NCBI GenBank assembly: GCA_033398695.1
Contig: CM065812.1
Span: 142,482,858-142,546,857, forward strand
Origin: Orobanche coerulescens
Lineage: Eukaryota > Streptophyta > Magnoliopsida > Lamiales > Orobanchaceae
Reading direction: 5' to 3'
DNA length: 64,000 bases
A program made the position numbers and the translations under genes. Below are positions 45,251 through 56,628 of the stretch, one piece after another; position 1 is the stretch's first letter, and each line of letters begins with the position of its first letter. Below the pieces are notes generated by a model. That model was not told the origin of the DNA and did not search any database. It was given only the letters and a program-made list of their open reading frames with translations.

Positions 45251-47205
45251 TAATCCCGACTGTCGAACATACCCATTGGGCGTATGAAAAACCAGTCGCA
45301 AACCATCGAACATACCCAACCATAAATGGAGGATGAACGACCAATCAATATGGCTCAAAGATGGACGTCACAGTACGCCCGATCCAGAATTGTGTCCGTG
45401 CATAAGCCACCCTGGGTATCGATCGAATACACGTGTGGTCTTGTACCTAATCAGTCTCATGAAGTACGTCTCGTGTGCACAGCTCAATGTGAGGTCATGA
45501 ACCTATCACATAACTATACGTGACCGCCCTGAAAATCCTACACATAACCAATCGACACGCAGATATGACTCCAGATATGTCACGATGCAATATGACAACG
45601 AAACTCAAAGAATCACATATCCAATAAGGATCAAAAAGACTCACCAAAGTGAACAACGACAAACTGGCAATGAAAAGTCGACACGACCAATCAATATCCA
45701 AAACAACAATCCTGGGATCATCATCCCCAATGAATGATCAACACGATCAACGATCTCAATACCAACTGTCCTGGGATCAACATCCCTCAACAATCGATCA
45801 ACACAACCATCAACCAAATAATGACGCTGGGGTCAACATCCCTCAACGAACAGTCAATACGAATGTCATTATACAAAACCTCAACATACAACATATACAA
45901 CAATTCAAAAGAATAATTATCCACATAACTGAACAATACTTAAATTACCTCAAAGTCGAAGATAATATCCTTTCCACGAACAAACATCCCTGAACGAATA
46001 CACAGTTATCCCAATAATCTCGAATGAGGTACAATCCATTAATATCAATACAATAAACTATCCTCGATATCCGACATTCCATATCACAGACCGAAAATAA
46101 CTCACATCTCCCTCTTCACCAAACACATTTAAATCATATACATTATGATTTAATCCAAACCAAAGCACAATATACAAACTATCATCCCGACAATTTACAT
46201 TTATAATATCATTGCTATATGAATTATAAATGAAATGAAATCAAAATCATTCAGTAATTATTATGAACTGAACAAGTATAACTTGCCTCGATACCGATAC
46301 GATAAAGTCGTTACCAATTCCATTACCTTCGTCTACGAGCTCCTCAGCCCCAACCAAAGCAATCTACGAACTCTTCAACCTCAACCGCAATACAACGGTC
46401 ATAATCAACGATGAATTATCACAACCTATTGCAATAATCGATTGACAACAAGTTCGATAACAATCAATAATCGATATACCCAACCGAAAAATTCAACGGT
46501 TCAACAATACCTAAATTATATACAAAACCGAAGAATAAAACTCAAATAATTACGAACTCATATCCACAATACAAGCCGAAATCTGATAATCATATCAATA
46601 ATCAATTCAAACCAATAACAAGGGTCTAAACATTATCGATTCCAAATTCAATCTTAAATACGAATTAACAAGGTTCCTCCTTGTAAATTTATAGTTAAAA
46701 CCAATTACCGATTATCATCATCAATCCGGACCATCCAATTAGTTCAACATTATCAATAATTATATTCCAAGGCTATCAAACAATTCAATCATTCGAATTG
46801 AACACTTGTTCAATACGTATGAACTTCCAAAAGATGACTAATAATCTCATCAAACTCGTAATCATATTCGTATTCCTATACGAATATTATACCAAAAAAC
46901 ATACTTGGTTCTAGATATGAACATTCCATATTCATATCCAAAACACCAACACCTTACACATATTCATCATATCATGCCATGTAATTCAAGAGTTCTTCTA
47001 GAACATGAATTAATCCATAATCATATCCAATTAACATCACTTTGTTCAGAATCACCAAGACAACTTAATCCAATATGTTATCTAACTTCCAAACTATCAT
47101 CTACTTCAACAAATACTTCACATAACATCAAGAATCACAACAATACTACCATATCCATGTTTACCATGATTCCATAATCATGTTCATAACAACAACATAA
47201 TCTAA

Positions 47206-47206
47206 G

Positions 47207-47239
<33 letters not shown>
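47206..47239. repeat. (TA)n microsatellite
   Basis: Perfect TA run of about 34 bp inside LTR-A, followed by short CATA repeats. Confidence 0.9.
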
Positions 47240-47245
<6 letters not shown>

Positions 47246-47580
47246 CATACATATATATACAGATATCATCATCTTCCTCAACTCAAACCCTATGAAACTT
47301 CAAGAATCATCACAACACTCCCATAATATATTAGAACACCGATTAATCATCAACAACAATCATCAAAACCCAAAAATAAAGAGAGGATAAACCAACATAC
47401 CTCTTAAAGATGAACAATACAATCAACACCTCAAAAATCAACAACATCTTCATATCTCGAGCTCCAAATCCATGCCCTCAAGCTCATAATCAAGTTAGAA
47501 GAGCCAAAATCCATCTCTGAGGGTTGAAGGGCGAAATAATGAAGTGAAGTTCTGAAATATCGAAGTGATGGACATCTTAC

Positions 47581-47727
47581 TTATATAAACTTCCAATCGC
47601 TACGTACGTAACATGCAACCATTAACGTACGCAACAACTCTTTACGTCCGCTATCTGACCTTGATAGCGTACATAACGACAGTCCAGAGGCTACTGCCTC
47701 ATTTACATTCCATGATTACGTACGAAA
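47581..47727 (-). promoter_or_regulatory. Tekay LTR-A U3: TATA box and palindromes shared with sireviruses
   Basis: The TATA box GTTTATATAA (minus) lies at 47,581-47,590. Upstream on that strand are 12-bp motifs starting at 47,600, 47,623, 47,642, 47,665 and 47,716 (steps 23, 19, 23 and, across the module, 51), e.g. CTACGTACGTAA, TAACGTACGCAA, TAGCGTACATAA. Between the last two is CAGTCCAGAGGCTACTGCC (47,680-47,698). It is almost the same as CAGTCCAGTGGCTTCTGTC of Sirevirus-3 and GAGTCCAGTGGCTACTGG of Sirevirus-1, in the same orientation to the TATA box. Confidence 0.7.
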
Positions 47728-48554
47728 GTGTAACATCCCAAAATCCCATTGGGTCATTACAGTGTCGTGGACCCCACACCAGGAGATGCACCAGACGAAT
47801 ACGACCAAAATACAATAAACTGACCAAAAGGGAGAATCACAGTCCCTACTATGATATCCTACATAATATTATGATATGGAATTTCAACGATCAAAGTGGG
47901 CCTACATCGCCAAAATAAAAATACAACAACATCCACGAGCCTTGCTCGGACAGTACAAAATGACAATAACTGGCGAAACTAGAGTACTCCAAACTATCCG
48001 ACCGACATGAACACCGAAAAATCTCGGACTAGTATCTCTCGAATGCCTCGTCGCCATCGTCATGCCCCTGTGTTTCAACTCTCTCCTCGCAAGCACCTAA
48101 AACATGAAAACATGTTCCGCCCCCACGGGGTCAGCCATCCAGATAATGAACATCAAATACATGTACAACATGATATGCATCCAAAGGCAGACTGAACAGT
48201 ACAATAATGGTAATACGAGATGCTCACAAACCAAGGTAAAAATCGATCATTCGTGAAAACACTATGCCCATGGCATACGATCAGTACCTGCTCACCAGGT
48301 TAGAACACAAGTGTCCAACGGCGAATCATCAATATAGAACACAACAATACATTACCCGAAGGTAAACCAAGCCACAGCTGAAGTAAAATACGAATTACAA
48401 TGCCCGAAGGCTCCAACGGATATACCAATACATCACAATGGCCTGAAAGCCCCTCAGCCGAAGCTACCAATCATCACAATGGTTTGTAACCACTCAGCCG
48501 AAGTTGTCAATCATCACAATGGCCCGAAGCCAAAACAGCCCGAAGTTGTATCAC

Positions 48555-48809
48555 ATGAGATCATCCAATGACCGTGACCTGCTGAATGGCTGGTGCTGGG
48601 AAACCAACCGTGAAGGTTCAAGCCCCAGACTTACCCATAATGAGATCACCCAGTGACCGTGACCTACTAAACTGTAGGTGTTGGGAAACCAACCGCGAAG
48701 GTTCAAGCCCCAAACTTACCCATAATGAGATCATCAACATGACCATGACCTAGTGAACTGTAGGTGTTGGGAAACCAACCGCGAAGGTTCAAGCCCCAAA
48801 CTTACCCAT
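48555..48809. repeat. 85-bp tandem repeat, three copies
   Basis: Units begin ATGAGATCA at 48,555, 48,640 and 48,725, each holding CCGTGACCT...GGGAAACCAACCG and GAAGGTTCAAGCCCC. The same three-copy array, same step, is at 63,618-63,872 in the other LTR. Confidence 0.88.
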
Positions 48810-48937
48810 CGAGCACTAGCCACGACTATCCTCCAAACACAATTAATCACAAATAGCAATGATCCCAAGATTACCAAATTCACAACAATAAAAGTGTGCT
48901 GCCTTGAGTCGGCCAACACGATAATAATAACTCATGG

Positions 48938-49335
48938 ATAGGCACTGTCCTCGGCGGTCCCAATTCAAATACCTCGACTGCCTTAGATTGGCCAATCGAT
49001 AATAACGATACAACGGATGGGAAATGTCTCTGACTGTCCCAGTCCAATAGATCGATTACCTTAGAGCAGCTAATCGATAACAATGATACAACAGATGGGA
49101 AATGTCTTCGACAGTCCCAATTCAATACATCGATTGCCTTAGAACAGTCAATCGATAACAACGACTCAACGGATGGGAAATGTCTTCGACAATCCTAATT
49201 CAATACATCGATTACCTTAGAACGGCCAGTCGATAATAACGACTCAACAGATGGGAAATGTCCTCGAAAATCCCAATTCAATACATCAATTACCTTAGAA
49301 CGGTCAATCGATAATAACAATACCACGGATGTCTC
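48938..49335. repeat. 78-bp tandem repeat, about five copies
   Basis: GATGGGAAATGTC markers at 49,016, 49,094, 49,172 and 49,250 give an exact 78-bp step. Flanking units at each end are degenerate. Each unit has the ATCGATTGCCTTAGAACAG type core. It is absent from the visible part of the partner LTR. Confidence 0.88.
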
Positions 49336-50720
49336 GGCACTTTCATCGGTTACCGACAACAAAGATGATAATCGAATACGTCAATGCCTTCAATCGGCCA
49401 ATACAACATCCATAATGAAGCACCAATATCAAAAACAATGATCACAACTATGTCTAGAATCGACATCATTATCAACAACAACAAGCGATACATCGATACC
49501 GCGAATCGGCTATCAACAAAAATATTACCAACAAGTATCGCAATGCCTTGAACCGGCCATTTATGAACAACAATAACATTTGGCATAATTTACCGAAGGG
49601 TGTCGTATCAAACAATCCCCTGATATCAACAAAATCATAAAGAGATTAAGTCTCGAAATGATACACACATTCATACACATATATGATAACATTAATCTCA
49701 TTGACTAGTACAAGTAAAAAACTTGCCTCAAACCGAAGGCGAGAAAGTCCTTCCACGATTAATGTGCTCTCACAAAAACGACGAACGGCGCCTTCCGATA
49801 GTTACAAGCACTCGAACAACCTTGAATGAAATACAATTCATTCAATAACACAAAATCAATAGAAGACAACACCAAAGATGATCTCGATTCAAGCCCAAAT
49901 CGGTTGAACTCCACAAACGAGTATCATAGTCCCTAACTATGAATTCCAACATCTTCTTACACCTCACTAATCGATATGATCAAATGTTCTTAACACTTGT
50001 GAAAACAATTCAACAAGAGTCACTTAAGAACAACATCAAATTGATCCTCCTATAATGATAATATCATCAATATTATGACTATCACCTCAAGAACATCACC
50101 AAAACAACAAACATGATATCAACACGATAATCAATTTCCAATTCATCATGAATTCGGAATAATCAACAAGATGAAATCAACCATTTCAACATTATGATAA
50201 TCATTACATAATTCATCATAATTCCTTACAAAAATGGTTATAATCGCTCAAAACCACAACCAACAATAGTAATCATATCAAGACTATGTTAATCATATAA
50301 AAAACTTAGCATAATCCTTCCTAGACATGATTAAAACCTCCAAACATCCTAAAACATCAAGAACAACGCCTCCTCAAAGCACAATCATCATGTTCTTCAT
50401 CATAAGTTATAGAAACTCATCAAGAATCATGATATACTCCAACAATCACCAACTATACGAGGAAAACAACAATAACAACATCCTCATATTCGAAAATCAC
50501 TTGAAGAACAAGAGATTAAGAGAACTTACCAATAAAGAGCAAGAAGAACTCTCCAAACACCAAAGAAGCACCAACTAGCTTCCAACTCCAAGCTCCAAAT
50601 CAAGTTATGATGATCAAAAACATGTTGGAAGAGGCTAAATATCAAGAACAAGTCCAGAGGGACGGTTCTAGGGAGAGAAAGGATGTTTTGGTTCGTGAAG
50701 AAATGAAATACGAAACCAAG

Positions 50721-51118
50721 ATATATAAACTGACAGGATCATTACGTACGCTATACACCAAGCCTAACGTACGTAAGGACTATTGCGTACGCTATATCAG
50801 TAGCTTAACGTATGTAATGCTAGTCAAGAACCGACTGACCAAGAATGTGAAGACCTTAACGTACGTAAACAATCACCTTTTACATACGTCAACAAGTTAC
50901 ATGAGTTACATACGTAGATATCACCTCCTAACGTACGTAAGGATCCGTTGACTGCAATAGTGAGATCTGATCGAAAGATACCCGGCCCTACTAGCCGAAA
51001 GTTAACCAAGAGGAAGGTTCCTACCACCGACCACTCATTGCGTACGTAACCATATAGGTTTAACGTCCGTAATACCCATCTCATAGCGTACGTAATGCTA
51101 CCCATGTAGCGTACGCTA
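50721..51118 (-). promoter_or_regulatory. Tekay-B U3: TATA box and palindrome array
   Basis: The TATA box GTTTATATAT (minus) lies at 50,721-50,730. Palindromes start at 50,742, 50,765, 50,782, 50,806, 50,857, 50,929, 51,038, 51,061, 51,084 and 51,107. The last four are exactly 23 bp apart. Typical units are TAACGTACGTAA, TTGCGTACGCTA, TAGCGTACGTAA and TAGCGTACGCTA. The last two are identical to units of Sirevirus-1 (14,729 and 17,008). Confidence 0.75.
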
Positions 51119-51307
51119 TGGCTAGTATACTTAGCCAAAAATCCAAACTATCCAAGCAACATCCAAACGACGAAACAATACCGATGACAAGCACAAATAT
51201 TTCAATCCCGAAATACCATAATACAATATACATTATATAAGTCCAAAACAACAACACTTATACAATTCAACAGCGAAACGAAAAAAAAAATTACCCCCGA
51301 AATTACA

Positions 51308-52020
51308 TACTCCCCCCCTTAAAAAGAGTTTCGTCCCCGAAACTCAGGGTGCACAACTCAGGGTACGAACTATCCTTCAGGATCTGAAAACATCTCCAGG
51401 AATACTCCTCAATACGAACAATTCCACCTGAGTAACTAGTCCAACCCCACGGGTCCCCGCATCTCCTCTTCCCAACCACGGCGAAAATTGAGTGATAAAA
51501 ACACTCAACCAAGTGTGGGATCAGTCGAATCATGACTCCTCCGCCAGAGGCCAGCCAGAAAGCCGTACCACCCGCATGACTCGTAACACCGGCGTACACA
51601 CCCCACGGGAGCTGCCCATTGTACATGTCTACAGTTATCGGTGTACACTTCCCCGTTCTCGTCGACATCGGACGCCCATGCAAACACTGACTCACGCCAT
51701 AAAAGGAAAACAACAACGCACATATAGTCCTCCGGACCATATCAATCGTGCGCTCCAGTTCTCACGACTTGACGTCCCGAATCACAATGAACAACTACCC
51801 AGATTATCACGCAATCTCGGGTACAACACCAAAAGGAAAGAAAAACACATCAAACGACCTCAAATCTCAAGATTATCAAATACTATCGTTACAAGATAGA
51901 TCAACAACAAATGGTTCACAACCACAATTCCATAATACAAATTAAGTCAAACATCAATTCGAAAGTCAAGGAAAATACAAATCAAGGCTACATCTCAAAT
52001 GTACCCGAAATCAACATCCT
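51308..52020 (-). other. Tekay-B polypurine tract and degenerate internal DNA
   Basis: The polypurine tract and GTTTCGGGGACGAAACTC are at 51,308-51,345. The rest lies where pol should be but shows no RT or integrase motif in any frame. The 145-codon minus ORF at 51,303-51,740 has no recognisable domain. Pol has been lost, leaving a gag-only derivative. Confidence 0.6.
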
Positions 52021-52986
52021 CTAGATCATCGAGCTGCTCGATCTCATCGACTCGAGGAAGACCCAAACCCGAACTCGCTGCTCCTCTGCGACTGTCCATA
52101 CCTCTGGCACCCGAAGCCTGACAGGACCCCTTAGATGAAGTACGGACTGGAGTAACAAAATCTCTCGAGGCCTGTGAGCTCTCTCGAGACCTAATGGTAC
52201 TAGAACTCCTGCAGTATTTCTAAAGGTGTCCCCACCTCCAACACAGAAAACAAGCAATAGTCTGCATCGAGAACCGGGTACTGTGATGTCCTATCGTATA
52301 ATAGTTAAAGCAAACAACGGTCGAACCCGTCGCCTGAGAAGAAGATACTTTCCCAACATGAATACGACTAGAAGACGGCCTCTTGGACGTCGGAGCCTGA
52401 TGTCCTTCTGAACGAACCGGCATCCAAGTCCTCTCACCAGAAGAAACTGAAGGGTGCTTTGGAGCAAGCTCCTTGATCAAAATCTCTGCTCCAAGAGCCT
52501 TCTCGATGAATTCACCAAGTGAGTTACAATTATGATTGAACAATTGCATCCTCAATTGCGGGTTTAGCTGCTTGCTAAAATACTTGATCTTATCCGACTC
52601 AGTACGGATAACAGATGAAGCAAACTGAAGAAGTATTTGAAACTTCTCAGTAATAACAATAACACCCTCGTCCTCGACGGATTCGGGTTCAAAACCTCTG
52701 ACAGTTTGGCTTCACGAAGTGGATCCGGATAATACCTCTCTAACATGAGAGTCTTGAACTCGCTCCAAACACAGTCACGATCGGTGGTCTTCACAGAAAG
52801 CCACCATGAATAAGCACCCTTACTCAAGTAGTAAGCAGCTACTGCCACCTTACTCTCTTCCGGACCCTGAACCATGTCAAAGAGTTTATCAAAATGTTCA
52901 AGCCAATGAACAATGTCAGCTGGTTCCGACGAACACTCAAAATTAAGCGGCCTCTGACTAGAGATATCGTTGACAATCTGACTCAC
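52021..52986 (-). pseudogene. Tekay-B gag, broken
   Basis: This is a chromovirus-type gag. MSQIVNDISSQRPLNFECSSEPADIVHWLEHFDKLFDMVQGPEESKVAVAAYYLSKGAYSWW, followed by WSEFKTLMLERYYPD, is the usual capsid pattern. After a frameshift near 52,560 the text continues FNHNCNSLGEFIEKAL (helical), a basic Ser-rich stretch, and two degraded zinc knuckles (CFNYYTIGHHSTRF and ACFLCWRWGHL). The N-terminus is cut: upstream at 53,061 a CACTA end begins. Confidence 0.8.
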
Positions 52987-53060
52987 TCTACCGGCCTATC
53001 CATAAAAACGGCACCTGGGATCCTTGTTGCGGTGTACCACGAACCATCGAGGCCTGCATG

Positions 53061-54182
53061 CACTACTACAAAAACAGGGCTTTAACAGCGGTTCTGGAGC
53101 CATATTAACAGCGGTTCTGGAACCACTGTTAAAGGTGCCGATGTTAAATTTAACAGCGGTTTTTTAAAAAACCTGTTAAATTTAACAGCGGTTTTTACTA
53201 TTAACCGATGTTAAATTTAACAGCGGTTATTAGTAAAAATCGCTGTTAAATAATTTTTTTTTTTCAAAATATTTTCTTTAGAAATTATTTTTTTAACAGC
53301 GGTTCTTTTACAACCGCTGTTAAAATTGTTGAAATAAAAAATTTAATTAAACTGCCCCTGCCCAGATCCCCGCCTGGCCCGCACATCCCTGCCTGCCTCG
53401 CCAGCCCACTCGCGACCCGCACATCTATGCACATAAATGTGCATTTTCGCTGCACATGGGATTCGAACCTCTGACCTCCACTTTTGTGGAGGTGGTATCA
53501 AACCAATGAGTCAAAGTCAATTCTTATACTTTTGTTGCTTTATTTTATATAAGTGTACAATTAATCATATATATGTATATATATGTTTGTTAATATTTTC
53601 AGAATTATATTATATATATAAAAGTTATAATGTATATTATATAAAAATTTAATGAAACTGATTATTAAACTTTTATGATTTATATTATTAATTAAGATAT
53701 TATATTATTATATAATAATAATATAATGTAATAAAAATTATATTACATATTTATAATGTATATTGTATATAACCATGCTGAAAATTTAAATTTTATAATG
53801 TACATTAAAATTTATAATATATATTGATTACGAATATATATTATTATGAATCAATATTTAAAATTATATATTACATTATATATTAAATGTTACATTAACA
53901 GCGGTTGTTTTAAACAACCACTGTTAAACTTATGCAATTAACAGCGGTTGTTTTAAACAAGCGATCAGCGGTTGTTTTAAACAACCGATGTTAAACGTTT
54001 TTTTTTCTTTTTTTTTAACAGCGGTTGTTTTAAACAACCGATGTTAAACGTTTTATTTTTAATAGCAGTTGTTTTAAATAATCGATGTTCAATGTTTTTT
54101 TTATATTACATTAACAACGGTTGTTTAAAACAACTGATGTTAAACATTTTTTTTTATTACATTAACAGCGGTTGTTTAAAAC
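53061..54182. mobile_element. CACTA (En/Spm-like) 5' end, truncated
   Basis: The terminus CACTACTACAAAAACAGGGC starts at 53,061. Subterminal repeats of TTAACAGCGGTT and its complement AACCGCTGTTAA are dense at 53,083-53,325 and again, with CGATGTTAAA partners, at 53,890-54,182. Between them is AT-rich DNA without a transposase ORF. The element breaks off at 54,182 in Sirevirus-5 coding sequence, so the other terminus is missing or lies elsewhere. Dense inverted subterminal repeats are where CACTA transposases bind. Confidence 0.8.
53456..53518 (-). other. tRNA-like / SINE-head-like segment inside CACTA
   Basis: On the minus strand: GACTCATTGGTTTGATA (box A-like), a perfect hairpin ACCTCCAC-AAAA-GTGGAGGT (53,474-53,493), then AGGTTCGAATCCC (box B-like, 53,458-53,470). 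This has the order and spacing of a tRNA without a normal cloverleaf. It could be a tRNA relic or a SINE head. It is not a functional tRNA gene by eye. Confidence 0.35.
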
Positions 54183-54186
54183 CCGA

Positions 54187-54656
54187 GAGGACCCACACAG
54201 ATTTGGGTACCTAAATCTCTGCTTGTATGATTGCAGAAAATGTGGAAGGACTACAACCACATCTCCATAAATTTAAACTTTGGAGGTGAAGAATGGTTTG
54301 TAGATTCTGGATACTCGAGGCACATGACCGGGAACAAGAAGATGCTGACTAAATACACCAAAGAAAGAGGTCCTGGCGTAACCTTTGGAGATAGCTCTAG
54401 AGGACAAACAAAGGGCCTTGGAGAGCTGAACCGAGGAAACATCATTATATCCAAAGTTCACTATGTCAAAGGGCTCAAATATAATCTCTTGAGCATAAGC
54501 CAGTTTTGCGATGAGAATAATCTAGTAGTCTTCACCATTTGGAAATGTATGGTGATAGATATCCTATCTGGAGAAGTGAAGCTACAAGGATTCAGAAGGA
54601 GAGATGTCTATATAATAGATTGGAACACAGGAACTCCCAACACTTGTTCTATCTAA
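54187..54656 (+). pseudogene. Sirevirus-5 gag tail and protease
   Basis: QIWVPKSLLV, the Sirevirus gag tail, is followed by EEWFVDSGYSRHMTGNKKMLTKYT, with the protease D-S-G site, then VTFGDSSRGQTKGLGEL and VHYVKGLKYNLLSISQFCDEN. The frame is lost after DWNTGTPNTCSI. Confidence 0.85.
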
Positions 54657-55674
54657 GACAGTAGCTGAGAACGGATGGCTATGGCATAAAAGATTATGTC
54701 ACCTAAACTTCAAAGCCATCAACAAGATTAGTTCTCAGAAGCTGGTCAGAGGACTCCCAGAGGAAGCATTCAGGAAGGAAGCTATTTGTGATGCATGTCA
54801 GAAAGGGAAGCAGACCAGAGCATCATTCAAGCCAGTCCAGCCTACAACCCTCACCACAAGGATCTTAGATCTACTACACATGGATCTATTTGGTCCTATC
54901 AAGCCAAGGACTCTAAGCGGCAGAAAGCATGCACTAGTAATAGTGGATGACTTTTCAAGGTACACATGGATTATCTTCGTGTACAAGAAAAGTGAAACCT
55001 TGACCAAGCTACCTGAGCTGCTGAGAAGGATCCAGAATGAGAAATCCCTATCCATCATGAAGATCAGATCAGATGGATGAGCCAGGACCCCCCAGCAGAA
55101 TGGTGTTGCTGAAAGAAGAAACAGAACCCTGAAGGAAGCAGCCAGGTCCATGATTGCAGAAGCGGACCTGCCCAAGAGGTTCTGGGCTGAAGCTGTCAAC
55201 ACAGCTTGCCATACTCAGAACAGGAGTATGATAGTAGGGAGACATGGCAAAACTCCCTATGAGGTTTGGAATAATAGAACTCCTATTGTTGCTTACTTTC
55301 ATGTTTTTGGTTGTAAGTGTTTCATCCACAACAACGGTAAAACACAACTAAATGCCTTTGATGATAAAACTGATGATGGTCTCTTTATGGGATACTCACA
55401 AAGGAGCAAGGCATATAGAGTTTTTAATAAAAGAACCTTAGTTGTGGAAGAAACACCCCATGTTGTATTTGATGAATCTACTGTTGAGTACAGAAAGCAA
55501 GTTGAGCTAATTGAGAATAAGCTCAAATCAGCAACCCTCGAAGAAGTCATTGTACATGATACAGGAGTGGTGGACTCAGCTGCAGATCAGCCCGATGACC
55601 AAATCAGTAGCTGCCAAGACCCAATCTGCAGATCGATAGGAACACTGCACCTACCCGATCCAGCTTGCCGATGA
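54657..55674 (+). pseudogene. Sirevirus-5 integrase with core deletion
   Basis: The GAG-pre-integrase zinc finger (LWHKRLCHLNF ... CDACQKGK) is followed by [22 protein letters not shown] and IRSDG, then a stop. The next readable motif is [25 protein letters not shown]. The stretch that normally separates the second Asp from the Glu (about 25 residues) is missing, so the catalytic core is physically shortened as well as broken. GCKCFIHNNGKTQLNAFDDKTDDGLFMGYS and VVEETPHVVFDE complete the C-terminus. Confidence 0.85.
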
Positions 55675-55740
55675 AGACCCAGCTGTAGCTGATAAAGACT
55701 CATCTGCAGATCAGAACAGATCCAACCTGCAGATGACAAG

Positions 55741-56628
55741 ATGGTAGCTGACCCAGTTGCAGACCAAGGAGACCAGATCCAGGCTGATGCAGACAGAGAG
55801 GAAATTCACCAGAGCAATTCTACAGGGGGAACAGACCCTGAAGAAGATGATATTCCCAAGTGGCTGAAAGACCATCCAATCCAGCAAATTATTGGGAAGC
55901 TGACTGATGTAGTTAAGACAAGACAATATACCCTACCCGCTGGAATGGCAATGTTCTCTTGCTTCATATCACAGATAGAACCCAAGACAACAGAACAAGC
56001 CTTGGAGGATTATTCTTGGATAAATGCCATGCAAGAAGAACTTGAACAGATGGAAAGGAACAACGTTTGGGTACTAACAGACAGACCAGATCACAAAAAG
56101 GTTATTGGCACCAAATGGGTGTACAAAAACAAGAGTGACGAAGACGGAGCTGTTAGGAATAAAGCCAGACTTGTTGCTAAAGGTTATGCACAGTGTGAAG
56201 GAATAGATTTTGATGAAACCTATGCACCTGTTGCAAGATTAGAAGCCATCAGACTATTCCTCGCATATGCTGCGTTCAAGGACTTCGAAGTCTACCAGAT
56301 GGTTGTAAAGAGTGCATTTCTAAATGGCATCCTAGAAGAAGAAGTCTATGTGGAGCAGCCCCCAGGATTTGTCAAATGAGACAAAGTCTACAAGCTACTA
56401 AAAGCTCTATATGGACTTAAGCAAGCACCAAGAGCTTGGTATGAAACCCTATCCGTATTTCTTGAGAAGAACGGTTTCTGCAAAGGAAAGGTAGACAAGA
56501 CTTTATTCAGAGTGGAACACGAAGGCCACATATTGATAGTTCAGATATATGTGGATGATATTATATTTGGCTCAACCAACCCAGAGCTGTGTGAGAAATT
56601 CTCTAATCTCATGCAAGGAGAGTTTTAG
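55741..56628 (+). pseudogene. Sirevirus-5 reverse transcriptase
   Basis: The RT reads [49 protein letters not shown], then [13 protein letters not shown]. The first catalytic Asp of [11 protein letters not shown] is Val here (codon 56,302-56,304). After an in-frame TGA (56,377-56,379) come [11 protein letters not shown] and an intact IYVDDIIFGSTN. Another in-frame stop (TAG) ends the segment at 56,628. Two stops and an active-site change make it inactive. Confidence 0.88.

Larger units (their letters stand above)
42028..47728 (-). repeat. Tekay LTR-A, interrupted and truncated
   Basis: It opens TATAACACCCCCAAAACC (TG changed to TA) with the dyad partner GGGGATATTACAG, as in the LARD and Tekay-B LTRs. 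The U5/R part runs to about 42,500. A foreign block with zinc-finger fragments and a CACTA end lies before 44,522. The LTR then continues with a 58-bp tandem repeat, a (TA)n run, a TATA box (47,581-47,590) and part of its U3 array until Tekay-B breaks it at 47,729. Orientation is minus, because the array lies on the high-coordinate side of the TATA box. Confidence 0.65.
47729..51307 (-). repeat. Tekay-B 3' LTR
   Basis: The LTR is 3,579 bp, opening TGTAACATCCCAAAATCCC with partner GGTCATTACAG and ending CGAAATTACA. It is followed by a minus-strand polypurine tract (AAGGGGGGGAGTA) and GTTTCGGGGACGAAACTC, the Tekay hallmark. It contains two minisatellites (85 and 78 bp) and a U3 palindrome array. 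Many short ORFs in this AT-rich LTR have no motif and are not genes. Confidence 0.82.

Noticed and set aside
45649..45993. 114-codon Asn/Gln/His-rich ORF in LTR-A
   Set aside because: AT-rich LTR sequence with low-complexity translation, no homologous frame in the related LTR, no motif.
51303..51740. 145-codon minus-strand ORF beside the Tekay-B polypurine tract
   Set aside because: I looked for integrase or chromodomain motifs because of its position and found none. It overlaps the polypurine tract and appears to be chance in degenerate DNA.
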